Source: Sulfobacillus acidophilus DSM 10332
GTDB lineage: Bacteria > Bacillota > Sulfobacillia > Sulfobacillales > Sulfobacillaceae
Reading direction: 5' to 3'
DNA length: 64,000 bases
NCBI GenBank assembly: GCA_000237975.1
Contig: CP003179.1
Coordinates: 992,001 to 1,056,000 of the forward strand
The translations under genes and the position numbers were made by a program. This document shows, piece after piece, positions 35,315 through 43,505 of the stretch; positions within the stretch are counted from its first letter, which is position 1, and every line of letters begins with the position of its first letter. Under the pieces are notes generated by a model. It searched no databases. It was not told where the DNA came from and worked only from the letters and a program-made list of their open reading frames with translations.

Positions 35315-35881
35315 CGGTGCTCGTTACTAAGCCGTCGCCAATCACAGACGAGCATAGATTTTGTGGTGCTATGAAGAGGACAAGTAATCGCAAAAGATGT
35401 GACCCGAGAAGGGATTTCAAGATTATGTGGCAGAGGTGGTCAAGTTTGTCCTTACGACGGATCCAAGAGGCGATCGATGATCGGCCGCATCTTCCGGGGG
35501 CTCCGTGCTAAGTCAATTTTGAATGGTCCCTCTGCGAATTAAGTTTCGGTCAACGATGCCCTTTTTAGGGCATACCTACGGTTCTACCAAAGCGTTTGTG
35601 TAAAAAAACCCACTAACAGAAATAGTTTGTTCCATCTCAATTTGTCACCGTTTTGTCATTAGGCGCGCGACAGTGGGGGGCGTTTTCGCATGGATAAAGC
35701 GTTGAATTCTTTGCGTTGCTGAAGGCTAACCATAGCCGTTCATGCCGAAGCAGAAGGTAATAAATCATTTCACGGATTGAGTAGGGGTCACGACACTTCG
35801 GAATGCGACGTCAGTTGGCAGGATTTTGCAAACTCAATCCCGAATGGAATGATCAGGAAATATAAAGGGGAGGAGCCATAA
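35315..35881. other. Gene-poor stretch with one inverted repeat
   Basis: About 570 bases, more A/T-rich than the flanks, with no open frame I can assign. It contains a small hairpin ATGCCC/GGGCAT at 35556-35573 and an inverted repeat GGATTGAGT (35774-35782) / ACTCAATCC (35832-35840) in the leader of the glycosyltransferase gene. It is probably decayed sequence at an island edge. Confidence 0.4.
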
Positions 35882-36673
35882 GTGCTCAACGGACGGCGAA
35901 TCGCGGTTGTCTTGCCAGCCTATCAAGCGGGGCGTACCTTACAACGGACGATTGCCGAAATTGACCGGGCAATTGTCGACGACGTCATCGTTGTTGACGA
36001 TGCCAGCACTGATGAAACATGGGCTATTGCGCAACGCCTGCCGGACATTGTAGCGGTAAGGCATGAGCGGAATCGCGGTTATGGCGGGAATCAGAAAACG
36101 GGGTTTGAGCTTGCCTTGACACGGGGAGCAGATGTTATAATCCTACTTCATCCGGATTATCAGTACACACCGTCGTTGGTCGTCGCCATGGCGGCCATGA
36201 TGGCATACGGAACCTATGATGCGGTCATGGCCTCACGTATCTTAGGACGAGCCCCCTTAAAAGGAGGCATGCCGCGCTATAAATACGTGGCCAATCGCCT
36301 TTTGACGGTAGTAGAAAATCTATGCCTTGGCATGAAGTTATCGGAATATCATTCCGGTTATCGGGGTTATACGCGTCAAGTACTTGAACGCGTCCCATTC
36401 CAGCAAAATGCAGACGACTTTGTGTTTGACAACCAAATTATTGCGCAAATAATATTGGCGGGATTTCGACTGGGAGAACTTGCATGTCCTACGCGCTATG
36501 CCGAAGATTCGTCCTCCATTGGCGGGTGGAAGGCGGTAAAGTATGGCCTGGGCGTGTTGCAAACTGCCGTCGAATACCGATTGGCCCAGTGGCAATGGTA
36601 TACTCCAACCTATTTACAGGGAGTTCTCCCTCAGAACCTTTCGGGCCGGTCGGCAGAGGATGTCTCTTCATGA
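35882..36673 (+). CDS. Family 2 glycosyltransferase
   Basis: 263 residues, GTG start after GGGGAGGAG. GT-A fold: VVLPAYQAGRTL at the start, VVDDASTDETW and LHPDYQYTP (DXD-like metal site), then SEYHSGYRGYTR. Similar to dolichol-phosphate-mannose-synthase-like GT2 enzymes without C-terminal membrane helices. It transfers a sugar from a nucleotide donor to a lipid or polysaccharide acceptor. The methyltransferase downstream suggests a surface polysaccharide function. Confidence 0.9.
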   Translation: MLNGRRIAVVLPAYQAGRTLQRTIAEIDRAIVDDVIVVDDASTDETWAIAQRLPDIVAVRHERNRGYGGNQKTGFELALTRGADVIILLHPDYQYTPSLVVAMAAMMAYGTYDAVMASRILGRAPLKGGMPRYKYVANRLLTVVENLCLGMKLSEYHSGYRGYTRQVLERVPFQQNADDFVFDNQIIAQIILAGFRLGELACPTRYAEDSSSIGGWKAVKYGLGVLQTAVEYRLAQWQWYTPTYLQGVLPQNLSGRSAEDVSS

Positions 36674-36691
36674 GGAGGATTATTGGTCAAA

Positions 36692-36769
36692 ATGCGTGAT
36701 CCCCATCTTATCGTTATAGCCACAGCGATTAATACCGAAATTGACGCCACTGACCCCTGGGTGAACTAG
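36692..36769 (+). CDS. Very short open frame, probable gene remnant
   Basis: 25 codons (MRDPHLIVIATAINTEIDAT then DPWVN and stop) with GAGGAGG 13 bases upstream. The hydrophobic start looks like the first beta strand of a Rossmann-type enzyme cut short by a stop. It could be the beginning of a lost sugar-modifying enzyme between the glycosyltransferase and the methyltransferase. Confidence 0.25.
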   Translation: MRDPHLIVIATAINTEIDATDPWVN

Positions 36770-36831
36770 TGATGTTCGACTAACCGATTGGGTCCAACGG
36801 GATTATACGGCAGTCTTATGGGGGAAGAGAT

Positions 36832-37627
36832 TTGACGCATCAGGGCGTAACGTGTGTTATTTGTGGCGGTCCTGCCACTGTGTTGTATGCGCAACTACCC
36901 GATATGTTTCACCAAATGCCTGGCCGCTGGGATGTTATGCGGTGCCTACAGTGTGATTTGCACTGGGTGCATCCGATGCCTCACCCCGATGTCCTAGCAG
37001 AACTCTATGTAAATTACCATACGCATTTTCAGCGTGCCAGCGTGTTCCAACGGCTTATGGTGGCGACGGCCGTCCAATACCGCCTGTTTTCCTGGCGCCT
37101 TATTCGAGCCATGTTCAAAGGGTGGCTTGGGAAGTCTCGTATAGGGCACTATTTGACGGCAACCTTGGGTACGCCGACGTCACTTGAGACGATCCGTTTA
37201 CTGGACGTGGGGGCCGGGAATGGATGGTTTGTCCGTTTGATGACCGATCTGGGATGGGAGGCATGGGGAGTTGAGCCGGACCCGACAGCGGCTCACGATG
37301 CGGAAACAAGGGCCAAGGTTCCGGTTATATCCGCGTCGTTTGATGCTGCGTTGTTTCCGCCTTCCACATGGGATGTAATTACGTTTCGACATGTGTTCGA
37401 ACATCTCCCGGATCCGGTTTCCACCATCAAGGCCGCCGACACGTTATTGAAACCGGGTGGGCGTCTTGTGATTTTATGTACAAACACGGCTAGTATTGGC
37501 GCTCGACAATTCCAAGATGAATGGCGTGGGTGGGAAGTACCGCGACATGTGTTCATGTACAATCCTTCCAACTTGGCACGTCTGGTGACCACGGCAGGGT
37601 CGTTTACCATTGAAGTGTTGGAGACAG
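36832..37627 (+). pseudogene. SAM-dependent methyltransferase, 5' part, interrupted by IS21-family element
   Basis: TTG start after GGGGGAAGAG. An N-terminal zinc-knuckle-like module (CVICG...RCLQCDLHWVHP) is followed by a class I methyltransferase core: LLDVGAGNGWFVRLM (motif I), GVEPDP, and FRHVFEHLPDP. The frame runs on 23 bases into the IS and stops at 37650. Removing the IS and one copy of the 5-bp target duplication joins this part in frame to 39789-39946 and restores a 317-residue protein, so the gene was intact until a recent insertion. Confidence 0.88.
37623..37627 (+). repeat. Target site duplication, left copy (GACAG)
   Basis: GACAG directly before the left IS end; repeated at 39784-39788 directly after the right end. 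Five bases is within the IS21-family range. Confidence 0.85.
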
Positions 37628-37727
37628 TGTTAACGCCAACATTAAAATGATCCAGATCGCCAGAATGAATTTGACCCACCCCTAACGAAATTTGACACCA
37701 AAACCTGACCAAAGGTGAGGTGTCTCC

Positions 37728-38957
37728 ATGACAAGGAGTGGGCAAATTATGAAGATCCGTGATCTTCACGAACAAGGATATCGTATCCGGGAAATCAGTC
37801 GCAAGACGGGCATGTCCCGCAATACCGTTAAGAAATATTTGCGGACCGATCCGGTCCGCCGACGCCGGGCCTCCAGACCAGCGAAACTCGACCCCTTTAA
37901 GGCGTATTTGAACACACAAGTGGCACACGGGGTCACCAACGGCGTCCGACTGTTTCATGAGATTCGGCAGCAAGGCTATACCGGAGGATATACGCTCGTC
38001 AAGAACTATCTCCAACCGCGCCGGCCGGCGCGGACCCCTCAGGCGGTCAGGCGGTTTGACACCGAGCCGGGCCAGCAGGCGCAAGTGGACTTTGGATTCT
38101 TTGGTTACGACGATGTCGCGGGTCGGCCTCAGAAGCTCTGGCTCTTTGTGATGGTCTTAAGCCATTCGCGCATGACCTATGCGGAGTTCGGGACCACTGC
38201 GGACGGCACGGCGGTTATCCGGGGGCTCGTGCATGCCTTTCAATACTTTGGGGGTCGTCCGCGGGATGTGCTCTTTGACCACAGGAAACCGGTGGTACAA
38301 GGACGCGATGAGAACGGCGACGTCGTCTGGACGCCGCGGTTTCTGGACGCCGCCCTCGCGTTGGGCTTCCACCCCCGCGCCTGTCGCCCGTACCGGGCTC
38401 AGACCAAGGGGCGTGTGGAACGGACGATGGGATATATTCGGCATCACTTTTGGCCGGGCCGCACGTTCACCGATCTGGCCGACCTGAATCGTCAGCTGCT
38501 GCAATGGTTGGACACCGTCGCGAACGTGCGACCGCATGGCACGATCCAGGAGCGACCCCTCGATCGTCTGGCGACCGAACACCTGGAACCACTCCCGGAT
38601 CCGGCCCGATGGGCTCCGTACCTCCTCGAAACCCGGACAGTGAGCCGGGATGGGTTCGTCGCCTATGGCGGGAGTCGATATGGCGTGCCCTGGACGGTTG
38701 CGGGACAACCCATTACGGTGGAAGACTGCGGCGACCGCCTGGTGTTTCGGGTCGATGGCGTGATGGTGGCCGAACATCCCCGGGCACCCGTCCCCGGCAG
38801 CGTGAATCCCCTTCGCGATCAATGGCACAGCCTACCGCAGACGGATCCGGTTCCGACCCGTACGGGTCGGGCGCAACAGATTCCAACCCCGGATGTCGAA
38901 GTTCGCGATCTCGAAGAATACGCCCGGATTGGAGGGACGATTTCATGTTCCCGCTAG
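37728..38957 (+). CDS. istA: IS21-family transposase IstA
   Basis: 409 residues. N-terminal HTH (EISRKTGMSRNTVKKYLRTD) and rve-type catalytic core with Asp in QAQVDFGFFG, Asp in DVLFDHRKPVV and Glu in KGRVERTMGYI, followed by the beta-rich C-terminal domain. An internal ATG at 37749 is an alternative start. It catalyses cut-and-paste of the circular intermediate with IstB. Confidence 0.95.
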   Translation: MTRSGQIMKIRDLHEQGYRIREISRKTGMSRNTVKKYLRTDPVRRRRASRPAKLDPFKAYLNTQVAHGVTNGVRLFHEIRQQGYTGGYTLVKNYLQPRRPARTPQAVRRFDTEPGQQAQVDFGFFGYDDVAGRPQKLWLFVMVLSHSRMTYAEFGTTADGTAVIRGLVHAFQYFGGRPRDVLFDHRKPVVQGRDENGDVVWTPRFLDAALALGFHPRACRPYRAQTKGRVERTMGYIRHHFWPGRTFTDLADLNRQLLQWLDTVANVRPHGTIQERPLDRLATEHLEPLPDPARWAPYLLETRTVSRDGFVAYGGSRYGVPWTVAGQPITVEDCGDRLVFRVDGVMVAEHPRAPVPGSVNPLRDQWHSLPQTDPVPTRTGRAQQIPTPDVEVRDLEEYARIGGTISCSR

Positions 38958-39781
38958 AACAGGTTCATCAACAACGGGAAATGTTGGGGTTGCTGGATGC
39001 CGGAGCCGTCCTCGAGAATCGTTTAGACCAGGCTAGTCACGAGAATCTCTCGTATGTGGAGTTCCTCCATGGCCTCCTGCAGGTGGAACTCCAAGCTCGA
39101 CGGGAACGCTATCTTAAAGCCCGATTACGGCTGGCCCATTTTCCCGCGATCAAACGGTTAGAAGACTTTGATTGGACCTTCCAACCGTCCATTGATATGC
39201 GGCAAATCCAGTCTCTGGCTTCATTGGCCTTCGTGGCGGAAGCCACGAACATTCTCTTCCTCGGACCTCCCGGGGTGGGAAAGTCCCACCTCGCGATATC
39301 CTTGGGCCTCAAGGCCGTCGAAGCCGGATTCGGCGCGTACTTTGTCACCGCCGACCGCCTCTTACAGGATCTGGAGAAGGCGTATCATGAACATCGATTA
39401 GACCGGCGCATGCGGGTTTACCTCGCACCTAAGGTGCTGATCGTCGACGAATTTGGCTACCTGCCCTTATCGCGGGTAGCCGCGACGCTCTTCTTTCAAC
39501 TCGTCTCCGCTCGCTACGAGCGGGGGAGTTTCATTCTGACCTCGAACAAGGGGTTTGCCGATTGGGGCGACGTCTTGGGGGATCCCGTCATCGCCACGGC
39601 CATTTTGGATCGATTGCTGCACCATTCCCATGTGGTGAACATCCGCGGGGACAGCTACCGACTGAAAGACAAGAAACGGGCTGGCGTGTGGACTGCGCCA
39701 GCCATCCCCGCATCCCCGGGAGATTCCGCCGGTGGGTCAAATTCGGTTGGCGCAAGTGGATCAAATTTAGATCGGCGTTGA
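38945..39781 (+). CDS. istB: IS21-family helper ATPase IstB
   Basis: 278 residues from ATG 38945 behind GGAGGGACG; longer in-frame extensions run inside istA and are shadows. DnaC-like AAA+: Walker A LGPPGVGKSHLA (about 103), Walker B VLIVDEFGYLP and sensor TSNKGFADW. It regulates target choice by IstA. The C-terminal tail is low-complexity (SAGGSNSVGASGS), and its stop codon lies inside the right terminal repeat. Confidence 0.95.
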   Translation: MFPLEQVHQQREMLGLLDAGAVLENRLDQASHENLSYVEFLHGLLQVELQARRERYLKARLRLAHFPAIKRLEDFDWTFQPSIDMRQIQSLASLAFVAEATNILFLGPPGVGKSHLAISLGLKAVEAGFGAYFVTADRLLQDLEKAYHEHRLDRRMRVYLAPKVLIVDEFGYLPLSRVAATLFFQLVSARYERGSFILTSNKGFADWGDVLGDPVIATAILDRLLHHSHVVNIRGDSYRLKDKKRAGVWTAPAIPASPGDSAGGSNSVGASGSNLDRR

Positions 39782-39783
39782 CA

Positions 39784-39946
39784 GACAGAGTGGATTAATG
39801 CGGCCTGGTTTTATTTGGCTAGTATTCATCAATTCTCGGTGCGGGATTTTGGAAGGGCTCTGGCATTTACATGGAGGGAAAAGCGAACGCTCGTGCGGGA
39901 CCTATGGGGAGGTGAAGAACTTATGCTGGTAGCTCGCAAAGTATAA
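39784..39946 (+). pseudogene. 3' part of the IS-interrupted methyltransferase gene
   Basis: Starts with the right GACAG duplication. In the frame of the 5' part it reads EWINAAWFYLASIHQFSVRD through GEELMLVARKV and stops with TAA at 39944-39946; GEELxLVARK is a common methyltransferase C-terminus. No start codon or promoter of its own. Little decay is visible, pointing to a recent insertion. Confidence 0.85.
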
Positions 39947-40123
39947 CGGCTAGTGATTTGTTGGTCCGCCCCGGTTCTCTGGGGGAGGGTGTTTTGGAAG
40001 CATATTGAATCGGGACGTCAACTAACCCACCATAAAACCATTACACCGCCTAAGGACTGGCGGGTTTTTGTTTTGTGCAGCAAATCGGGAGCGGGGCACT
40101 GTTGAGAAGGATTTTGCGAATGC
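39947..40123. other. Intergenic stretch after the methyltransferase
   Basis: 177 bases ending at the stop of the minus-strand cyclotransferase-like gene. It contains the second terminator repeat (40026-40075). Nothing resembling a tRNA body precedes its CCCACCA. Confidence 0.5.
40026..40075 (+). repeat. Right copy of tRNA-end-plus-terminator repeat
   Basis: CCCACCA followed by an A-rich stretch, ACACCGCC TAAGGACT GGCGGG and a T-run, a near copy of 35263-35314. It can act as a plus-strand terminator. The two copies bracket the glycosyltransferase/methyltransferase/IS segment. Confidence 0.75.
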
Positions 40124-40540
40124 CTATTTGATTGATGGGCGTGCGCGCCGATAATTCGTGACATAAGCCCAAGCGGTAATCCAAGATTCCGGATCCCATA
40201 AACGGACTCGAATGGGCTCACATCGATAAGGCCCTTGGTCTGGACTTCGAGGGTCATATTCTTCCCAAGCGTCCAATGCCGCCCAAAGCGCGGAACGAGC
40301 TTCCAACTGAGGGGGGAGTCGATAAATTTCGCCCCACACGACGGGTCCGGCAACCTGGCAGCGATTGAGAAACAGGTGACGATATGCGTCAATGATCCGC
40401 GTTTCGCCATAAACCATGCCTACGCCGACAAACTCGATTGAAAACGGACTGAGTAGGTGATGGTGAGAATTGTCACGACGTAGGGTGCCGTAAACAAAAA
40501 GCCACGGAATCGTCGTTAACCGCGAGTCTTCTTCAACCAT
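40124..40540 (-). CDS. Gamma-glutamylcyclotransferase (AIG2-like) family protein
   Basis: 138 residues. VYGTLRRD near the start and LDAWEEYDP, whose Glu is the general acid/base, identify the GGCT/BtrG fold. Members form 5-oxoproline from gamma-glutamyl amines or act on related substrates. It lies 20 bases downstream of the HxlR regulator gene on the same strand and may be controlled with it. Confidence 0.85.
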   Translation of the reverse strand: MVEEDSRLTTIPWLFVYGTLRRDNSHHHLLSPFSIEFVGVGMVYGETRIIDAYRHLFLNRCQVAGPVVWGEIYRLPPQLEARSALWAALDAWEEYDPRSPDQGPYRCEPIRVRLWDPESWITAWAYVTNYRRARPSIK

Positions 40541-40559
40541 CTATTAATTCCCCAAGCGT

Positions 40560-40934
40560 TTAGCGGCTACGCTTAAAAGTTTCATGAGGCGATTCCTCCG
40601 GCGTAGGAGTGTTGTCCGGGACGTAGGGTAACCAGACGTCAGCGAAGGCTTTTAACGCGTCTAATATCGGAAACAAGGCCTGGCCTTTCGGGGTCAACCG
40701 ATATTCTACCCGCGGAGGCACTTCCGCATAGCGCGCCCGTTCCACGATGCGTTCTTGGGCCAGGCGCTGTAGCCGATCGGTCAGGGTGCGCGGGTTGAGT
40801 CCGACATTCACAAAATCATTAAACCGACGCGGACCTCGACGTAATTCCCGCAATATCACAATCGTTGGCACATCGGCGACCAGCGTAGCAGCACGCTGAA
40901 TGGGGCACTGAATGTGCTGATAGTCCTGAATCAT
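40560..40934 (-). CDS. HxlR-family transcriptional regulator
   Basis: 124 residues from ATG 40934 with AGGAGG nine bases upstream. Winged helix HxlR domain: CPIQRAATLVADVPTIVILR, FNDFVNVGLNPRTLTDRLQR and VEYRLTPKGQAL. The N-terminal cysteine (QHIQCPIQ) is at the position used for redox or electrophile sensing in YodB-type members. Divergent from the DsrE-like gene, with a palindrome between them. Confidence 0.92.
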   Translation of the reverse strand: MIQDYQHIQCPIQRAATLVADVPTIVILRELRRGPRRFNDFVNVGLNPRTLTDRLQRLAQERIVERARYAEVPPRVEYRLTPKGQALFPILDALKAFADVWLPYVPDNTPTPEESPHETFKRSR

Positions 40935-41022
40935 CCATCCGCACCTCCTCAAAAACCCCGTGAATTCATGTTTAGTGTACCCGATTTACCTCAAGTTTGG
41001 GCAAGAAACCTTGATCATTCAA

Positions 41023-41041
41023 TACTATACGATCTATAGTA
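41023..41041. promoter_or_regulatory. Palindromic HxlR/YodB-like operator
   Basis: Perfect seven-base arms TACTATA and TATAGTA with five bases between. TACT...AGTA symmetric sites are used by YodB/HxlR-type repressors. It lies 52 bases before the DsrE-like start and 88 before hxlR, so it can serve both directions. Confidence 0.65.
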
Positions 41042-41093
41042 ATGGGGTAGGCGTTGAGATTAAATTTGTTTGATCTTAGGAGGATTATTAAAG

Positions 41094-41432
41094 ATGGCTA
41101 AAATCGCCTTTTGGATTACCGCCGGTCCCGAATTAGAAAGCAAAGCGTTGGCCAATATCGTGTTGGCGGCTCGGTTAAAACAAAATCGGCAGCAAGATAT
41201 TCAAGTCTATTTTTTCGGGCCTGGTGTGCAACTGGCCGGTAATGCGGAGGGCCCTTTAAAAGAGGCGATCCAAGCCTTAAATGCGGCGTCGGTCCCCATG
41301 GCGGCCTGTCCCTTTAATGCAGACCAATATGGCGTCTCTGCACCGATTACGGCTCATGGGGTAGAGATGGAGCCGGCGGGAGAAGCCTTAGTACGACTTG
41401 TGAACGAAGGATATCAAATTATCGGCGTATAG
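41094..41432 (+). CDS. DsrE/DsrF-like small protein
   Basis: 112 residues from ATG 41094 (AGGAGG upstream). Rossmann-like DsrE fold: IAFWITAGPELESKALANIV, IQVYFFGPGVQL and a cysteine in VPMAACPFNADQYG at the position of the sulfur-relay Cys. It could take part in sulfane sulfur or peroxide handling. Divergent from the HxlR gene and followed after 21 bases by an MFS exporter, a layout often seen in stress-responsive units. Confidence 0.82.
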   Translation: MAKIAFWITAGPELESKALANIVLAARLKQNRQQDIQVYFFGPGVQLAGNAEGPLKEAIQALNAASVPMAACPFNADQYGVSAPITAHGVEMEPAGEALVRLVNEGYQIIGV

Positions 41433-41453
41433 TTCGGGAGAGGAGAAGCGCCC

Positions 41454-42677
41454 TTGTCGCAGTCGGGAGGATCGAGGATAGCGCTGGTTTGGCTTACCGT
41501 GGCAGAACTTTTAGCCATGAGCGTGTGGTTTAGTGCGACCGCGGTGTCGGGAGCCATCGGGAAAGCCTGGCATCTCTCCAGTGGGGCTACAACCTGGTTG
41601 ACGGCCACGGTACCCCTAGGGTTCGTAGGTGGGGCGCTTTTTAGTGCCACCATTGGATTGGCTGATCGGGTGCCTCCGCGACGTTTGATCAGTCTCGGAG
41701 CCGCGGGGGCGGCTCTCACCACCGCGTTGGTAGCCGGCTTTCCTCAAGGAGGCATTGTGCCGTATCTCCTGAGAGTGATGACGGGCGCTTTTCTGTCTGT
41801 CGTTTATCCCGTAGCGGTACAGTGGATTGCTGAATGGTTTCCACACCAACGGGGATTAGCGGTAGCGATTCTCATTGGCGGGCTTACTTTGGGATCGGCA
41901 TTTCCGCACGTGTTGACGGGATTGCCGATGATGCGGCAATGGCCAACGGTGCTCATGACCAGCGGCGGGCTTGCGGCATTCGGGGGTCTCATTGTATGGC
42001 AGATGATTCCCCGCTCCCGGACCTGGGTTAAGCCCCCGCCCTTTCGGTGGAACCACCTGCGCCGGGTCATACAAAATCGGCCCGTTATGTGGGCGAATAT
42101 CGGGTATTGGGGCCATATGTGGGAACTTTACGCCATGTGGGCGTGGTTGCCGGCTTTCCTGCTGGCTAGCTGGCGGATCGATTGGTCGGGCGAGCAGTTA
42201 AGGCAAGTCGCCGGTGTGGCCAGTTTTATGGCTATTGGCGTCGCCGGGTTTGGGGGTGCCCTTTTAGGAGGATGGGCAGCCGAACGATGGGGCCGCACGG
42301 TCACGACCATGGTGGCCATGGCGGTTAGCGGGACGATGGCTATGGTCATCGGATTGACCTATCGATCAGATCCGATCGGCACGTTCGTTCTCGCGCTTTG
42401 TTGGGGGGCGAGCGTGATTGCGGACTCGGCACAGTTTTCGGCTGCGGTGACGGAATTGAGTTCGCCCGCCTCGAAGGGAAGTGCGCTTACCCTTCAAATG
42501 GCGGTAGGCTATCTGGTTACCATATTGTCGATTGATTTTGTGGGGTGGGCCGTTCAAAAGGTAGGATGGCATTGGGCGTTTACGGCATTGGCACTCGGCC
42601 CTCTTATAGGAATTTGGGGGATGTTCCGCTTACGACGACGACCGGAATCCTTACTGATGGCTCATGGGCGGCGATGA
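41454..42677 (+). CDS. MFS transporter
   Basis: 407 residues, TTG start behind GAGAGGAGA. Twelve membrane helices. Motif A is LADRVPPRRL and TM1 contains ELLAMSVWFSATAV, typical of the CynX/NimT-like and nitrate/drug MFS branches. Its 3' end overlaps the convergent phosphoribosyltransferase by 27 bases. It is probably co-transcribed with the DsrE-like gene and may export a toxic compound sensed by the HxlR protein (inference). Confidence 0.88.
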   Translation: MSQSGGSRIALVWLTVAELLAMSVWFSATAVSGAIGKAWHLSSGATTWLTATVPLGFVGGALFSATIGLADRVPPRRLISLGAAGAALTTALVAGFPQGGIVPYLLRVMTGAFLSVVYPVAVQWIAEWFPHQRGLAVAILIGGLTLGSAFPHVLTGLPMMRQWPTVLMTSGGLAAFGGLIVWQMIPRSRTWVKPPPFRWNHLRRVIQNRPVMWANIGYWGHMWELYAMWAWLPAFLLASWRIDWSGEQLRQVAGVASFMAIGVAGFGGALLGGWAAERWGRTVTTMVAMAVSGTMAMVIGLTYRSDPIGTFVLALCWGASVIADSAQFSAAVTELSSPASKGSALTLQMAVGYLVTILSIDFVGWAVQKVGWHWAFTALALGPLIGIWGMFRLRRRPESLLMAHGRR

Positions 42678-43307
42678 ATCCGAGAAGATCGGAAAGCCTG
42701 CGGGCGGCGATTCCAAAATCGGCGCCGCGACATGCCCGTGCCGCGTAAATCGGGGAATATGGCCTAATGCGTGGACGTGCCGGGCATCTTCTCCCAAGGT
42801 TTCCACCCACTGATATCCTTCGGTTAAAATGACGCCGATGGCTTTGACCTTTGCATCGGCTTGACGTGCTAAGTTTAGGGTCGCCTTCAGGCTATTACCG
42901 GATGCGGCGACATCATCAACCACTACAATTCGACGACCTGCCATCCAAGGCCGATAGGCTTGATCAAGCAACAGCACTTGTGCACCCTCGGTTGTGGTTG
43001 ATTGGACGGGAGCCGACAGCGCGGACGCCAGATGGATTTTCCGGGATTTTTGAGCAATGACATATCGATCTAAACCGAGCGCCCGGGTAACCTCAATGGC
43101 TACCGGAATCCCTAAGGTGGCGGTACCCATGACGATTTCAGGACGATAGGGGGCGAGACGTTCGGCTAGTAAGCGGCCAATGCGCTCACCAAAGTGTACT
43201 CCCCGGTCAATGACCATCAATAACGCAATCGCCCCTGTTTCCGTGGGGATGATGGGCAATGCTTCAGGCGTTCCCCCAATATTTACGGTGTAATAGGCCG
43301 GTTCCAA
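42651..43307 (-). CDS. Phosphoribosyltransferase-family protein
   Basis: 218 residues. PRPP-binding motif RRIVVVDDVAASGNSLKAT (about 119-137) and an upstream PEIVMGTATLGIPVA loop match type I phosphoribosyltransferases, most like adenine/xanthine PRTs. It would attach ribose-5-phosphate to a purine base, or sense PRPP. Stand-alone gene. Its exact base cannot be assigned. Confidence 0.85.
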   Translation of the reverse strand: MEPAYYTVNIGGTPEALPIIPTETGAIALLMVIDRGVHFGERIGRLLAERLAPYRPEIVMGTATLGIPVAIEVTRALGLDRYVIAQKSRKIHLASALSAPVQSTTTEGAQVLLLDQAYRPWMAGRRIVVVDDVAASGNSLKATLNLARQADAKVKAIGVILTEGYQWVETLGEDARHVHALGHIPRFTRHGHVAAPILESPPAGFPIFSDSSPPMSHQ

Positions 43308-43505
43308 CGGATAATCCTCTCCATCGACGGTCGAGTAGATGATTTATGCTGGAAGGAAATTGCACAGGTGTCAAGGGATATGTCGCCTTTTTGGTGAAAA
43401 CCTCAATCTTGTGGTGATGGTCTTAGGCAGGGCACACGATGTTCTGCCTTTCCAAGCCCGGCTCAACCGATATACTGATTTTAGTACGATAGCCGATAAG
43501 AGTGG

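Larger units (their letters stand above)
37628..39783 (+). mobile_element. IS21-family insertion sequence, complete
   Basis: 2156 bases. Imperfect terminal inverted repeats of 53 bases (37628-37680 and 39731-39783) begin TGTTAACGCC and TGTCAACGCC and share the inner block AATTTGACCCACC; further AATTTGAC copies lie inside, as in IS21 multiple end repeats. It carries istA and istB overlapping by 13 bases and is flanked by a 5-bp duplication. All parts look intact, so the element may still be active. Confidence 0.95.

Noticed and set aside
35209-35511. 100-codon open frame across the tRNA-Val gene and its terminator
   Set aside because: Overlaps a certain tRNA and its terminator; no coding features.
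37293-38084. 263-codon minus-strand open frame across the methyltransferase and istA
   Set aside because: It crosses the IS boundary and lies antisense to two recognised genes, so it cannot be an old gene.
38157-38828. 223-codon minus-strand open frame inside istA
   Set aside because: Antisense shadow of the transposase core; no motifs.
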